A DNA stretch of 64,000 nt from Ridgeia piscesae (GCA_025642075.2 JAODUO010000118.1:986501-1050500); one strand, 5' to 3'; numbered from the stretch's first letter, positions 13,748-49,642 are shown. The notes: generated from the letters alone by a model not told the origin. Numbers and translations: made by a program.

Positions 13748-16646
13748 GTTAGTTTTCGTGTGAATTTCTCATAATGCTACGTAGTTTACGCGCGACTAAC
13801 TAAACTACTAATTAGGTCCTACCCAGCTATGTCCCGTGTCTCTTAATTGAGGTAGTAAACGTATCACTTGTCACTCAGCCTTGGCTTAGGCTTAATCCTA
13901 CAGTGCTAGGTAAACAGTCGTGTAATGTAGTCAGAATAAGACCCCCAACGTAATAAATAAACCCCGTATTACATATTTAGTTATTTGACATTGTAGGCTA
14001 AACTATAGGGGTAAATAAGTATAACATTTTAGACAATCATGATATCAAGTAGTGAATATATATCTGATACTATAAATCGTAATTCATATTTGTGACTTTA
14101 CTGTCTAGCCATGTACTCCTCATAAGGTATAATCGCTGTCAAGCTGAAGGCAAAGGATGAAACATGTAGAGAATGTGTATACACATGAAGGGTCTTAAAG
14201 GCCTAACATGCGTGCAACATTGTTCCTGATAATTAGCTGTGATCACAGTGCACGTCCATCTGTGTCAGTCTCACATCTGCGGGGCAATATTGGACTTTGA
14301 GCACGTTTTCGACCCTGCCGCCTAGACATTTCTACATACACTTTGTCAAGTTTCCATGCAGAAACCATAGTCAAGTGGCTGGAAAACTTCTTGTTTGGAT
14401 ATTCGATTATTGTGTTGAATGGCTACTTAATCTTTGAGTTTAGTTCCCTCGTGGCATTGACTGTGGTACCAGCTCCCTCACAGGTCTTTGGGCCCCATTA
14501 TCCATAAGCGTCTGTCGATTATAAATTTGACAACTGATTGATCAGGACATTCCATTATCACATTGCTCTAGCTCAAACTGTGACTTGAAGCAACTTGAAC
14601 CAATAACTGGGGAATGAGCTTCAGGACTCACAAGTGACATATCCTCTGTAGAAACAATTTGTTTATCCATGGTCTCGGTAAGATTGGGTAAATAAAGAAA
14701 TACCTGAATTTAAAGGTAGTTGAGAGCAGACTGAGACATCTAAGACACATAGGCCTACAGAGAATATTATAGTAGTAACAGTAATTGTAAAACTTCTATA
14801 GCACCTATATCCCTGACAATTCAAGCTCAGATGTGTGACAAACAATAATTATAAACAGGGACAGGCAAATTTATCATTGGAACATGGAATCGGCAAAAAT
14901 TATGGTAGAAAAGGAATAATTTTTTTACGAAAGGCAGTTTCAAAAGATTTAATTGCAATAGTGATGTGATTCCTGCTTATTGGCTCAGTTACAGAGAAAA
15001 CATATTTGCCTATATTGAGCTTAGCTTTAGGAACAAAAGGGGTCATATGGATATGTATCAGATGAACTAAGTGTATAGGTCGTTGAGTAGAAAGAGTACC
15101 CAATTTGAATTGAATTCAGTATACACCTGGATGCCAGTGCAACTGCTTAAGTAGGGGTAGGTTAAGTAAGCATAGTGGATAAATTTAATGGGCATAGTGG
15201 ATATCCATACTTCTATCAGTAACAGAGCAACAATGTTATTTGGTATATGCTATAACGTTACTAATATGCTGGTTGTTGAATATAGATTTCAACAAATATT
15301 TACAGTTTTAAAGATTCAAATCAGTTTGTAAAAAAAATGTTTAATAATTGTTTTTCTTGACCAGGAAGGACCATGTAAAGCACGAAATAGTCGCTGCCAG
15401 AAAATACCCTCACAACTGGGCTTTCATGTCAACAAAATATGAAGACGTAAGTATAATTTCCACACATGTGGAACACTTTTTAACTCGTCATCATTCATCG
15501 TCATTGGGCGCTGCAGGCTTGTGGTTGGGCGAAGTCCTCAGCATGCTGTTTTTGTTTATTTTTTATTTCTGCCTGTCATAAACTGAAAACAGATTAACCC
15601 ACTACTGATAAACATTCCTTACATACACATGCACACATTGAACCATCTGTGACTACACTTACCCACCCAAACACTTTCTTCTTCTTCTTCGCCTTTTCCC
15701 ACTAGGTGGGGTCAGCGGCCCAAATTCTTGAATGTTCTGTCCTGGGCATCTTCCGGGGTGATCCCTTCGGACGCAATCCATCCATCTCCCTCTTGGTCTC
15801 CCCCTTGGTCTTTTTCCTGGCACTCTCATGTCAATAACTGCTCTCACTTCGTTGTTTTCTTCCATTCTCTGCATGTGTCCATACCAGCGTAGTCTCATTT
15901 CTCTTACTTTCTCTCTACCCACCCAAACACACATACATATATTCACAGCATACAGTTGCACCAACCTGAATACAGTGAGCACCAACAATATAACAGCTAA
16001 GTGGTTATTGTATTAAAATGTATGCATGCTTCAAGAGGGTGCCAAATCTTGTTTTTTTTCTCCATTTAATATTACATTCTTATGGCTACATCATGCTTGT
16101 TGAAGGTTTACTGCCTGCCAACTTGTATTTAGCATTACTGTATTAAGCTCAGAACAATGTTCGCAATTTGAAAGATTCTGCCTGCAACACCTCCAGTTTC
16201 CAAAAAAATTAACTGGCAGTACTGCAGAGGCTGCAATACCTTTTGATGTTTAACTTTCCCACGTTCTAGACAGCAGACTTCCCATTACAAATTACTGCTT
16301 GACCTGTTCTGGGCAAATGAGCTGGCACCCTCCCTTTAACTAGTCAAGTCAAATTTTGAGTTTAAAGTCGCGTCATCGTGTGCTTGTGTAGTTGGTGAAG
16401 GACGAGTATCCACGCACTGTGCGAGTGCCGATTGTATTGCCGAAGAACATGCAAGTGCAACCGGTGACGCCTCTCGAGAAATACGTCACCGTCTACCCAT
16501 CTATTAAGCCCGTTCCAAAGACGACAGCCGCCCTGGTGGGCTGGCGGTCAACCGATGCGAAGCTGAAACTAGAACGATACGGCGGTTACGCAAAACCTAA
16601 AGGCGGTCTCATCAAGCAGCTGAACTGGCCAGCAGAGGCCATTTGA
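13686..16646 (+). CDS. CIMIP1: Ciliary microtubule inner protein 1 homologue (C20orf85/LLC1), three exons
   Basis: Joining 13686-13747, 15365-15446 and 16392-16646 gives 132 residues and a TGA stop; human C20orf85 is of similar length (about 137). Both introns are GT-AG (donors GTTAGT and GTAAGT, acceptors CCAG and GTAG) and the phases agree. Family landmarks are EDQIWKDHVKHE near the N terminus (IW followed by a charged helix), [27 protein letters not shown], and GWRS, each matching the conserved blocks of vertebrate C20orf85. The family binds the inside of ciliary doublet microtubules. Intron 2 carries a LINE fragment on the opposite strand. The gene is tail-to-tail with RSPRY1. Confidence 0.9.
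13748..15364 (+). other. CIMIP1 intron 1
   Basis: 1.6 kb of AT-rich sequence. I see no repeat, exon or RNA gene in it. Confidence 0.8.
15365..15446 (+). CDS. CIMIP1: CIMIP1 exon 2
   Basis: TTTTTCTTGACCAG precedes it and GTAAGT follows. It encodes [18 protein letters not shown] and then AFMSTKYED, matching the conserved NW-F-T block of C20orf85. Confidence 0.9.
15675..15916 (-). mobile_element. 5'-truncated LINE (RTE/CR1-like) fragment with target-site duplication
   Basis: The minus strand encodes the C-terminal tail typical of invertebrate non-LTR reverse transcriptases: [13 protein letters not shown], then [18 protein letters not shown], then [10 protein letters not shown]. It ends in a GAA repeat at 15677-15690, like a LINE 3' end. 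The exact 14-mer ACCCACCCAAACAC flanks it at 15661-15674 and 15917-15930, a target-site duplication. The element is only 242 bp, so it inserted already truncated and is non-autonomous. It sits antisense in CIMIP1 intron 2. Confidence 0.88.
16392..16646 (+). CDS. CIMIP1: CIMIP1 exon 3 (terminal)
   Basis: GTGTAG acceptor, then [10 protein letters not shown], the [13 protein letters not shown] block, the GWRS motif, and a basic C-terminal tail ending NWPAEAI before TGA. Confidence 0.92.
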   Translation: MVKDEYPRTVRVPIVLPKNMQVQPVTPLEKYVTVYPSIKPVPKTTAALVGWRSTDAKLKLERYGGYAKPKGGLIKQLNWPAEAI

Positions 16647-16652
16647 ATGTCT

Positions 16653-16666
16653 GTTGTCATGGTAAC
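16653..16666. promoter_or_regulatory. X-box-like palindrome (RFX site) just after the CIMIP1 stop
   Basis: GTTGTCATGGTAAC matches the RFX X-box consensus in both half-sites with a two-base spacer. It lies seven bases after the stop codon, inside the 3' UTR, which is an unusual place for a ciliary promoter element. A chance match is possible. Confidence 0.4.
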
Positions 16667-19600
16667 ATATGTTAAGTAGGTCTTAGTACACTCCTCAGTG
16701 TTTCACCTGATTTATGCAATAATCACCATTAGCAGTATTGACAGGAATAATAGTGTTTTATCACTCGTTTTACCTGGTTATCACGGATATTGAAAGCAAT
16801 AGATTGATGCAATTTGCTGAACAGTTATGTATAGATTTACATTCATGGCATCAAAACCAGAAATTTTTCTGATCATCTGCTATGCAACAATTTGATATTA
16901 CCTAACATACACAAAGGAAAACTACCGTGTAGTTTGTGTTACGAGCAGATATTTGTTAAACATTGCATATCATTGATCCAAGCTTTGTGATGGCAGTCAC
17001 CTCATCAATTGTTGTAGGAATCAATAATTCCTGATTAATATTGTATTTGTTAGTCCCGGTAAGCGTGTGAAATAACAATACTGGTACTAAGTGACCTCGT
17101 GGAATAGTAAACATTCTAACAACAATGTGATGATCAGTAGTGACTATTGGCAACGACTTTGGTCCAGGTTTTGTATGTGCTCAAAAAGATTTAATTGTGC
17201 AATACTGTACGTACTATAATCACCAATAGAATATAGATGTCATACACCTGTATAAACATGAGATGTTATATCTAAATCTTTTGTTTGCTTACATATTATT
17301 CTGCGAGTGATATTACTGTTTTGCCTTGTTTCAGTGACTGTACAATTATACATGTATGTCTGTGTTGCTAAACAGTTATTTTGCATGACAATGACACTGG
17401 TTTCCAGGGTAACTGAGCATTCTGACTAAATGTTTACAGCATTAATATGAAAACGACTGATGCTGAGCACTGTCCAGTAATAAAAAGGTTGACTGATATG
17501 CAAAGGGATGTGGTTATTCAAATTCTGTGGTTGGTTTTGTTCATCTTCCTGTTAATTTAATCAAAGGCAGGAATGCTATGGTAATAACAAATCTACCCTT
17601 GTATGTATCAGTGGATGTGTGCATCCAAGTGTGATTCTTATATATCTAGATGCTGTTCAACTGTTCTACGTAGGATATTTTGACTGAATAGTCAACTTAA
17701 ATTTTTGTATTCTCACATTAAGATTCATGAATAACAGTATGTGTGTGTGCATACATGCAAATAATTACAGCTTACATTTCAGTTTATACTATATTTATTA
17801 TAAGTTAGAATTTTAAACTAGTAATTATGTATTATTCAACCAAGTGTCAATACCTTTGGTCAGCTTAAAACCACATCTTGTGTAATACAGTGGACTAGAT
17901 AAATGGTTTGAATGCAGACATTAGGTGTATATAAACATAGACACGCATCTATTTGAAGATAACAGCATTTAACAACCATGAAATCAGTAAATGTAGTTCA
18001 ATGTGTTCTGTCTGCATGGCCAGGCCAGGTAGTGATTTTACACGAGAAATCAAAAGACAGTCATATACATTTTATTTCGGAGCATCGTCTGTACAAATTC
18101 AGTTTCAACAGATACAAAAATCACACAGTTTTATATTCATCATCAGCCAGTAGCATACTTATTATGTTCATTAACTCAATGAAAACTGTACAGTATATAT
18201 ACACATACACACAACTGTTACAGTATGTAAACAAAACACTTTACGACTTTACACATGATGTTAATCGAGAATACAAAATCAGAGAAAATTTCACTGCCCA
18301 AAATTGACTGAGCCGTTTTGTGATTTCCGACATCTAACCTTACGACAGAATATGACTGTGCTTCTCCTAGTTCTGTTCCTATGTTTATGTAGCAAATAAG
18401 CTGCAATATTACATTACCACCGATAAAAACCATAGCAGATAGTATTGTCTGGCATACATTTTAGCAAGTCATTTCTACTCAATAACAGTGTTTATTTTTT
18501 ATTCAATTAAACTCCAAATGTAGCAAAGAAACCATGCAGTGGTTCAACTGCAGTTTGTCTACAACTGTCGTTACACCCCAGTTGGTCTGTCTCAATGTTT
18601 CTCTTATCTTACAGGTAGAGTACATGTGGGTGATGATCTCAGTCAGACTATCTTTAATTTTCCATTTTATATAACCAAATCACTTCAACCTGACTTCAAT
18701 TACACAACCTTAGTTTTGCACTTGTGATACTCAATGCAGTTGCAGGACATATGTTGGTCTTTCTTAAAAGCAACTAATATGATTGATAGTGTGTATTATT
18801 CAAAGATATATCATTTAAAGTTTGCTTGGCTTAGTCATTTTATTTTTTAAACCGAAGTTATCCATTCCTTATTTCTTAATATAACATTCTTTAAGACTCA
18901 GCATTGCTTGAAATATGAATGTTGCAATCATGGCATTGTTATAAGTGAAGTTCCTACCAATATTTACCACAATCTTGCTAAATGGAGCAAACAATCTCAT
19001 AAATAATGAAGGCCAAAGGATACATTCTAGTGACATAGGTTATCACCAGGGAAAGTATAACACAACTGACTGAGGTGTAACTTGTATAGTTGGACAACCA
19101 TACGATGACAATTGACAAGATGGGTGTGTATCAACTAGGGAAAGTCACTAGTAGCAAATTCCAATAAATTTACCCCAATGACAGCCAACAGCAGAACTTA
19201 AAATTATGGGGGCAATAAAATGGTGGCGATAAAAGCAACAATTCATAAAATTCCGCCTATAAATAAAACGGTCCCGGCCACCGGGCAACAAGCCCATGCT
19301 GTTCGACAACAATGGATACCGATGTTGGATTATGATTAGACACACATGATCAGGTGCAACCCATACTCGTTGTTTGCATCCTTTTGTGGGTTGTCAAACC
19401 TATGAAGCCAACATATCGGACCCAAGTCAGAACCCTGGTCATGTCTGATGCAACCCAAAAGGCCACCAAAAAGTAGCTGACCAACAAACTGCAACGGTGC
19501 ATCTTGAAACAAGGTAGAACATAGCAAATCTGTAGCTTACACACGATCAAGTCTTCATAGTTACAATCCTAGAAAGGCAATGCAATCCATCATAATTTAG

Positions 19601-21562
19601 TTTTTAGGTCATTGCTCTAATAATTAATTTTAGTCTTACAAGTGATTTGTCCAAATCATTCCTCGAGTCGAGTCATCAACATAATTGTAGCCATTTTAAG
19701 TGCATTCTGTCCTGTAACAAAAAGTCAGAATAATTTTCTATAGACGGCAACCGTTCTACTGAACATCTTTGCTTTTTAATCACAATGTTTTGCGTTTTCA
19801 CATCATGCCATATTTCTTAATCTACCATAATTCAGTGACAGGTATTTCATTCATATTTCAACCCCAAGTCGGTTGTCAAATGCAGAGTCCCATTTTCAAC
19901 ACAATGTCATTGTGTGTGTATATACACCGATAAATACAATATGCGTTGTATGTATAGAATATGTACATGTAATATTTAACAGCGTGACACCATGTGACAC
20001 AGTCCCTTTATGTACAAATATACCCAATCACAGCCAGTACTGGTAGAACTGCGGAAACTCAGGAAGCCCTATGATGCAAACAGAGAAAAGCTGGCAAAAC
20101 TCAACAAGATCGACCCCATGATCAGCAGAATATACATGTAGCTTAGCAGGATGGACCAAAATGTGTGACATTGAAGTGACGAGTTATGGAGTGTCACAAA
20201 GAACAATACAACAGTATATTGCACCATGTTCTCTGAAGCTAAAAGCAACACCTGAAAAGCTAATGCGCTCTTTCCCAACAGGTATATTCCAGAATACATG
20301 ACTTTGAAAAGGTTATTTAGAAATAATGTTAGTGGCATTAGGATTTAATTATGTTTGGTTCTCCATGGGTAGCATATGGAGTGAGGAGGGACTGGAAATA
20401 CCTACAACCCCCAGGTTAGCCCTTTCCTTCAGCCACAGATCCGGGCAAAAGCATCATATGAGACTACGCGTGAATTCCCGATAAGCTCTCTATTCTAGAA
20501 ATTGTCTACAGCCAGGCGAACAACCTAGAGACTTGCCCCTATTCTCTTCTGGCCGAGTCAACGAATGACCCTAACACAACATTACAGAGACTGGTAAGTA
20601 ATCAAAACACAGCCTACATGTCACAGCCATCACTAATGTCACCACACTCATCTGTCTTACTTCTGTGATTCTTTCTTTTCCCCAGACAACCTTTCTGTCC
20701 AATCCATGAGCAACATCTTCTTGTCTTTACCATCTATTACCATACACAGTCCGAATTTAATCATCTGCACAATTGAACTGTAAACACCATCTGAAGGTCC
20801 AGTGCCAAATGTAAAGTTACAGTTACAGTGTTACGTACGGATGGTGGTTTGTTTATCGTCACAAATTGGTAGGGAAATAAATTGTCACGCTGGCATCACA
20901 TGCAGTGTAAAACACATGTTAAAGCGCAATGATGCTACTGAGGATACGAGAACTGGACACTGCGATGTGTAATGTCTTGACCACTGAGTCACACTGGTTG
21001 AATCTTGCGGATATTGGCTGTAGTTTTGGTAGGCCTATTGGACCACTCAACAATGTAAACACCACACTGTATAGTGTATATAGTTGGGAGCAAATGGTGG
21101 TTTGAATCTGCACAAAATATGTGTTTAGGACATTCTTAACTTATGAGACAATCCCTTGGTAATATGGAGATGGTAACACACTTAGAGACTACTGTTTGTA
21201 CACCGATGAGCTCACTGTCATGACACTAACATAAACAAATAGTTTACCTTAACTCACAGCGACACCAAAACAGATGATGCAAACCGAACGACTACTGCTG
21301 GAGAAGCTCGAGCAATTGCAGTCAGAGTGAGGTAGATAGCAAACGTACAAAAATAGACCCATGTCTCAGAACGACGTTGACAACAGCGATAGAAAACAGC
21401 AGATTTTAAACGTGTTCAATTTTTTTCTCAAATTCGGTGAGCGTTCACCGAGTACCTGCATGGATACAATGCATATGTTCTGTGTGTTTGACCGGAGTCC
21501 ACTACTACAGGTTGCGGCAGCTTGACCATGCGTAGAGTAGTTAGACCGAGCAGCATCCGATG
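16667..21562. other. Tail-to-tail intergenic region, 3' UTRs of CIMIP1 and RSPRY1
   Basis: About 4.9 kb with no recognisable exon or repeat. AATAAA at 17479-17484 is a candidate CIMIP1 polyadenylation signal. The RSPRY1 3' UTR occupies an unknown part of the right end. Short open frames here have no domain. Confidence 0.6.
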
Positions 21563-43870
<22,308 letters not shown>

Positions 43871-46459
43871 GCCCCCCAGCACAGCATTAGACACAGGGGC
43901 CGTGCAGCTGTTGACTGGTTACCGTTTTTGACATACGGTGCTCACACGTATGTCCGTATATGTATGCACAAATTTTCGGATTTCTTAGTGACCACGACAG
44001 ATGATTCCATTTGGTGGCTCTATATCGCATCAGGTCATATTTTTCACCTGAAAAGAAGTGATATTTTAAGTACAGTAATATACTGGAACGTAAGAGCTTG
44101 CCATAACAACTGATGGCAAACCAACAGGCATAGCTTGATGTATGTAGAGACCCATCTACCAGTCATTTGGATAGGTTAAGCAAATTTTGGACAGGTAAAA
44201 ATATCACTGAACTGGAAAAAAATAAGATTTGGTCACTTATGCTTTGAAAATGGGTGTCACATGCGTGTTTGTCATTTTTTAAAGAACATAATAGCACATC
44301 TCGGCTGGCTGGCTAGTTAACATGCGTCTGTATAAAAAAGTTACTGGTAAAATTGTTACCAATGTATATAAAGTACTAACAATATAATATGCTCACCATA
44401 CACACATTAGATCCAAATGACTAAAAACTGTCAGAGAACAACTGTCAAATATACTAAATTGGAAGAACAAATTTTTGCTTTTTTTAACAAATATTTACCA
44501 AATATACCCTGAAAAATAGAGACCGTCATGATGAGTAGTATGATGTAGTATAGTTTGTACTATTTATCTACATGTAAGCAATTAGGGACACAAATTTCAA
44601 TGCACAGCTTCATTTCTCCCTGAATTTTTGTTGATATTATACATTTATGACAAACTGTGCTGCATACTTACTTACTGATTCTCAGACCAACACATGAGTT
44701 GTAGGTCTGTTATATCCAAAGTCACTTACGCCAAAAAATTTGGATATCTCAAAAAAATCAAATAACGTATATATTATAGGCCTCAATAACAGGTCTACTC
44801 TAGAACTTGATAACACTGACTCAGATTTAGAAGTCTGATTTCCATGTGATTTATATTCTCTACTGACTGTAGAACTCCTACAATCGATTCCTTGTTTCTT
44901 GTGGCAGCACTTAACTTAAGCCTAGGTCTGTTCTAAGTGAATTATATTGCTGAAGAGGTCACAATGACTTGGTTAGAGAGTCAACGAGTAGTCATACCGG
45001 CTATGGGAGTGTGGGTGGGATGGTCACGCCTCACGGTGTTTTGAAGGCACATGACTTCTATTTACATTTTTTTTCTCAATTAAAAGCATTCTATATGGGT
45101 GCTTATCGTATATCATTTGATAGATTAAAAAACCCTGGTGATCTAGCGCATGGCTGTAGTTTATAGCCAATTGCACAACAACAAAATCCATAAAATATAT
45201 AATTCGGATTTAGTTTGTGTGGAGTCTGGACACGGAAAGACACACGAAACGTTTTTAACTAGATACAAAGTGAGACAAAACAATAACCTTGTAAAATTAA
45301 ACATAATATTTTAAATTCTATGCTGTCGACAATGCATTCTCACTAGTACTCTTAACAGAAAGTGTCCCAAATAATATTATGCAACCCATAATAACGTGAA
45401 ACAAATCCAAAACAAATATTGCCAAACCTTTTCCTCCATTTTGAATAGTCAGCGAGATTTTGCGAGAACATGAAAACAAATAAAAGCGGTATATAAAATG
45501 ATAATTTTGTAGTTATGTCGATAAACCAACACCTTTTAGTATGTAATACATGTCAAATTATACACAAATATTGCACATATATTCTTTGATGGCATAATAT
45601 TTTGGGAAATATTTATGGTAAAATTAAACTCACCCCCAAGCCAACTCAGCATAAATAATGCGCACCAAAGATATGCACATACGTACGTATGTCCAGGCAA
45701 ATATATATTTAAAAAATAACCAAAGAAAGACGTTTTGCCATTCTGTTATTTTAGTACGCCGAGTTAGACACATACAAAACTTATCTGGATAAGACAATTC
45801 AAATCAGCAGACTTATTTAACATATTCAAGAAGGGATTTAGGGATATCTGGCTACCGGCTGAAAGAAACAAAACATGCAAACAAGTATATCAAGTAAGTA
45901 GGTATACCAAGAAATATATATTCAAATATAACAATGAATGTGAATTGGACATATCTTGCAAACATAATTTTAACCACGACAGTATATACACAACATGAAA
46001 TTCACAAGGCAAATTAAAAACATGCAGGCAGACAAAACAGCGGCTCCACAGCAATATAGAACCATCTGGAAATAAACAAAGAAAGCTCCAGATCAACATA
46101 ATAACTAATAAGGTAGGGAATATATTAATTTGTACATTTTTAGTATGTCCCTTGCATATTTTCAAATGTGTCTTTTGGGGGTAAACAACAAATATATTTA
46201 TGTTCAGCTACAAATTATGCCATAAGGGCTTCATTGGATCCTTTCAGTGTTCATATTTTGTTCGTACTCTGTATATCTCTCAGTCCACAAGTACCCAAAA
46301 TATGCACAATTTTTTTGGTAATAAATGTATACAAGTTAAATTTACATGGATAGTCACTTCTTAAGTTGTGACTGGAACAAGTTGTTTATGCGTCGAATAT
46401 CTTATAATCGTAGTTTGAATGCGATTCGCTAGGTGCCGCCTCAAAACGAATACGAGTGT
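43871..46459. other. Head-to-head intergenic region between RSPRY1 and CFAP90
   Basis: About 2.6 kb that must contain both promoters. I could not pin down a TATA box or start site. Copy 3 of the dispersed repeat lies inside. Frames at 45890-46353 look non-coding. Confidence 0.55.
44125..44335 (-). repeat. Dispersed repeat family, copy 3
   Basis: Read on the minus strand it shares GAGATGTGCTATTATG, CATGTGACACCCATTTTC, AAAGCATAAGTGAC, and ATCCAAATGACTGGTAGATG with copies 1 and 2, in the same order. Confidence 0.6.
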
Positions 46460-46636
46460 ATGACAGGTGCTTTGATCAAAGCCATGGCGCACTTTAAGGA
46501 CACTCTTGTCATCAAACTCGATGACAATACTGTTTATGAAATGAAAGGGAGACCATGCGAATTATCTGCATATTCATTTATCCCTCCCAGGAGGACCGCT
46601 CCCAAAGAAAAGACTTATTTCAACGTTGATCGACAG
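46460..46636 (+). CDS. CFAP90: CFAP90 exon 1
   Basis: 59 codons ending YFNVDRQ before GTAAGC. In-frame TAG immediately precedes GTGCCGCC at 46430-46432, so either ATG 46460 or an internal ATG starts translation. Confidence 0.75.
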
Positions 46637-48718
46637 GTAAGCCAGTGGTGACTGGTTTGTTTACATTGGTTACGAGGTTACAGTGAGTGTATTGCTATTG
46701 TACAAACTTTCTGGGTTCCGAGTAGTGTTTAAAAATAAACGGGATGCACTGTTAAACCAGGCCCCTAGCCATGTTGGTCACTGGGGGATATAGCATTTAT
46801 CGAGAGACTCCGAAAATGCACTTCATACCCATTACATATTTTTTCTACTTCTACCTTCTATAATAATAGTATCATACTGGCCACGTTCATCAACAACAGG
46901 CCTGGTACATCATATTATAGGCTATGCATCATTGCCAGGGCCCAAAAAGAAGAAACAAAACAAGAAAATGTCTTCATCTTGACCGAACCCAACATTATGC
47001 CTGGGAACCCCTATTTAGCCAGGCTAATAGAAATTGTCCACTTGTCCTTGTTCAGAAAATAGATGACTTAATAATTTTGACCATGGCATGTGTCCCAAAA
47101 TAAAAGGCCAGATACGTATTCAAGCACAGCCAGCAGATTTTGCTATTGCTTTAGGCCAGATAACTAAACCTAAATTATTGCCAAATTATCGTTACACAAA
47201 AGTAAATACAAACAAAAAACCTTTAAAATATAAAACATTCTTGAAGACATGAAAAAAATATAGTATAGCTATAGTAGCAAATATAATAAGATAATAAACC
47301 AATTTGCCATAATTATATGGGTTGTTGTCCCTTGGTCTTGACTTGATATTTTCTTGAGACCACAGCTCGAGTTGAGATGCTTCAACAATTGCCTCAGTGG
47401 AGTGGGCAGTGGGTACACACCCCAGGCCCAGTCTGGTGGCCTGAAAACACCTTGTTAATCAACTTACCCCAAAATTGGTGTGAAAGATACTGTTGCCCCG
47501 AGTAACAGGAATCAAGAAGCCAAAAAGTCCCTTATGGAGACTCCATCAAGATAAAGATGTCTCCTCCATCAAGAATGTCTCCTACTTTGGCTCTATCATG
47601 CCACAAACTAACACCTGACAACATTGACATTATGCACCAAACAGAAAGTGGAAAATGCAACGTGTATTGTCAGCATTTTACTGTACATGGTTCAGAGACA
47701 CGGACAACATAGTAATTTTTCTTGTCTGTGAACAATCAATGGCCATATTAACTTGCCGTCACTGGTTTTGGTGAAAAGTTGGATGAGATGGACCCATCAC
47801 ATGGAAAGGATGCAATGTGATTTAGCAGTATTTGAGCCGACTCTTTATCCTGTACGACAGTAAACAAGAACACACAGATATTAATTAGCCACAAGTATTT
47901 ACTTAACTTTGTCGCAGCTAATTTGTGTGTTTAAGTCTTGTGCATTTATATTTTAGGAGCGATACACAGACAACACATATGACCGGCTCTACCAACAAGA
48001 CTACGGTTTCAATAACAAGCTTCACAGATGCGACAGAGAACATGCAAAATCAAGGGGACTTAAAGTCATTACTGAGGTTAGTTAAATTTGACACAAATGA
48101 AAACCAGGACATCATTTGCAGTATGTTTTCATAATAATGTACATAGTTGTTTTTTAATTGATGAAAGCCAAAAATATACAGGACTACATGCATAACCCAT
48201 CAATATCATTATAAATATTTGTTTCAGATTTTGTTCATACTCGAATATGGTGTAAGCGTACTGGTGTATTTGTGCATTATTTTAATATTTAGTTAAACTA
48301 TTGGACACACTGTCAAGTTCATCAAGCCCAGCGAAAAACTAGCCCATAAGCTGCCAATAATAACTATGTAAAATTCAAAGCACTGTCACATGTGGTTCAA
48401 CGCAGAATAGGCAATATCTGGGAAGTTATGGAAGATACCAATTAACAGTCTACACGAAATGGCATATCAGATTGCTCTAGTAGTCCTTAAATGAATTGTC
48501 AGTGTAACGTAACATTGTATATCACTTCCATTATAAATCATACTTCACCATCAAATGTTTTGTAGGAGGAATCAAAGGCAGTACCGACACTCTCGTCGTC
48601 TGTGTATGGTCACCGCTTGGGCCGGCCACTGGAGACGAGAGACATGAAATACGCACGCTTGGCCGCTGTACAGGAAGAGTTCTACCGAACCAACACCAAA
48701 CAAGTGGCTGTCATATGA
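46460..48718 (+). CDS. CFAP90: CFAP90 (C5orf49) homologue, three exons
   Basis: Exons 46460-46636, 47957-48076 and 48566-48718 join in phase 0 to 149 residues and TGA; human C5orf49 is 147. Landmarks are SAYSFIPPRRTAPKEKTYF (family SAFSYIPPRR-like block), LYQQDYGFNNKLHRCDREHA (family YDxKLHRDDREHAKS), LSSSVYGHRLGRPLE (family SSVYGKR) and EEFYRTN. The family is a cilia- and flagella-associated microtubule inner protein. The start is uncertain: the frame is open from 46433, where TAG|GTG could be an acceptor, and a later ATG gives MKGRPCELSAYSF. The gene is tail-to-tail with the MEP-1-like gene. Confidence 0.88.
46637..47956 (+). other. CFAP90 intron 1
   Basis: 1.3 kb. I see no repeat or exon in it. 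Confidence 0.8.
47957..48076 (+). CDS. CFAP90: CFAP90 exon 2
   Basis: ATATTTTAG acceptor, GTTAGT donor; 40 codons with KLHRCDREHAKSRGLKV. Confidence 0.93.
48566..48718 (+). CDS. CFAP90: CFAP90 exon 3 (terminal)
   Basis: TTTTGTAG acceptor, 50 codons plus TGA, with LSSSVYGHRLGRPLE and EEFYRTN. Confidence 0.93.
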   Translation, partial: EESKAVPTLSSSVYGHRLGRPLETRDMKYARLAAVQEEFYRTNTKQVAVI

Positions 48719-49342
48719 TCTGTTGAACAGCATGATCACTGTTAGACTGTCTACTTTATGACATAATTATATTACTTAAGCACAACGAACCCATCCTATC
48801 AATTTTATCATATCATTATTCTCCCACATTTCGATATCCGATTTTTTTTTACATTTTCCCAAACCTATAAATGTATTATTGCTACATAAGGAATGTTTTT
48901 ACACAGCCATATTTGTTAAGATTTTGCTTTCTTAAATCGCTTTAGACCAGCCATTTTTCATTGGAACTATGTGATTTCCAGCCCTCACCCCATGACCCTT
49001 GCTGAACAAGCCTTGCAACATAATCATCCAGATCCCAAAATCAATGCATTGCAAAGTTGCTGTAACTGTATAAGCAACACTGCTGACAAGCCAATATCTG
49101 GTGCATTTGAGACCACTTATTCAGCAAGATTCCTGTTAATAATTACCACTCTGGCCGATTCGGGTACACTGTAGTGGAATCGACAAGGCACCATTAAAAT
49201 TGTTCAAATATTCACCTTTGCCTGTTTTAAAAGCATCGTCTTTGATCAATGGTCATCATCTTTGATTAAGGGTAAGATAAGCAGCTGTTCTGCTGTAGGT
49301 TTGATAAGTTGTGTTCATACTTAATCTATATATCGGAAAGAT

Positions 49343-49348
49343 AATAAA
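49343..49348 (+). terminator. Candidate polyadenylation signal of CFAP90
   Basis: AATAAA about 625 bp after the stop codon; the first canonical signal I see downstream. Confidence 0.4.
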
Positions 49349-49582
49349 TCCTATTTAATCTAGGTAGCACTCACTGAATTTGTTGTTGGAAATGCAAATT
49401 TCGCAAGTTTATAGACAACTATTTCCAATTATGAGCAGCAGTACACTTCATTTCAGAACAATTAGAGTATACAACAGAACATGGGAAAAAACTGGTTTAA
49501 AAAACTTATGATTTACAATATGTGCCACCTAGATAAAATAGCATGTGAGGGAGTTACCTAACTAGATAACTTAAATTACTTT

Positions 49583-49642
49583 TTTATTTTAAACTTCACA
49601 CGCTTGTAATGAAAATCTGATTATTCAATCATCAATTTTATT
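49583..49642 (-). terminator. Candidate polyadenylation signals of the MEP-1-like gene
   Basis: AATAAA occurs twice on the minus strand (49637-49642 and 49583-49588), about 760-815 bp after the stop. Confidence 0.35.
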
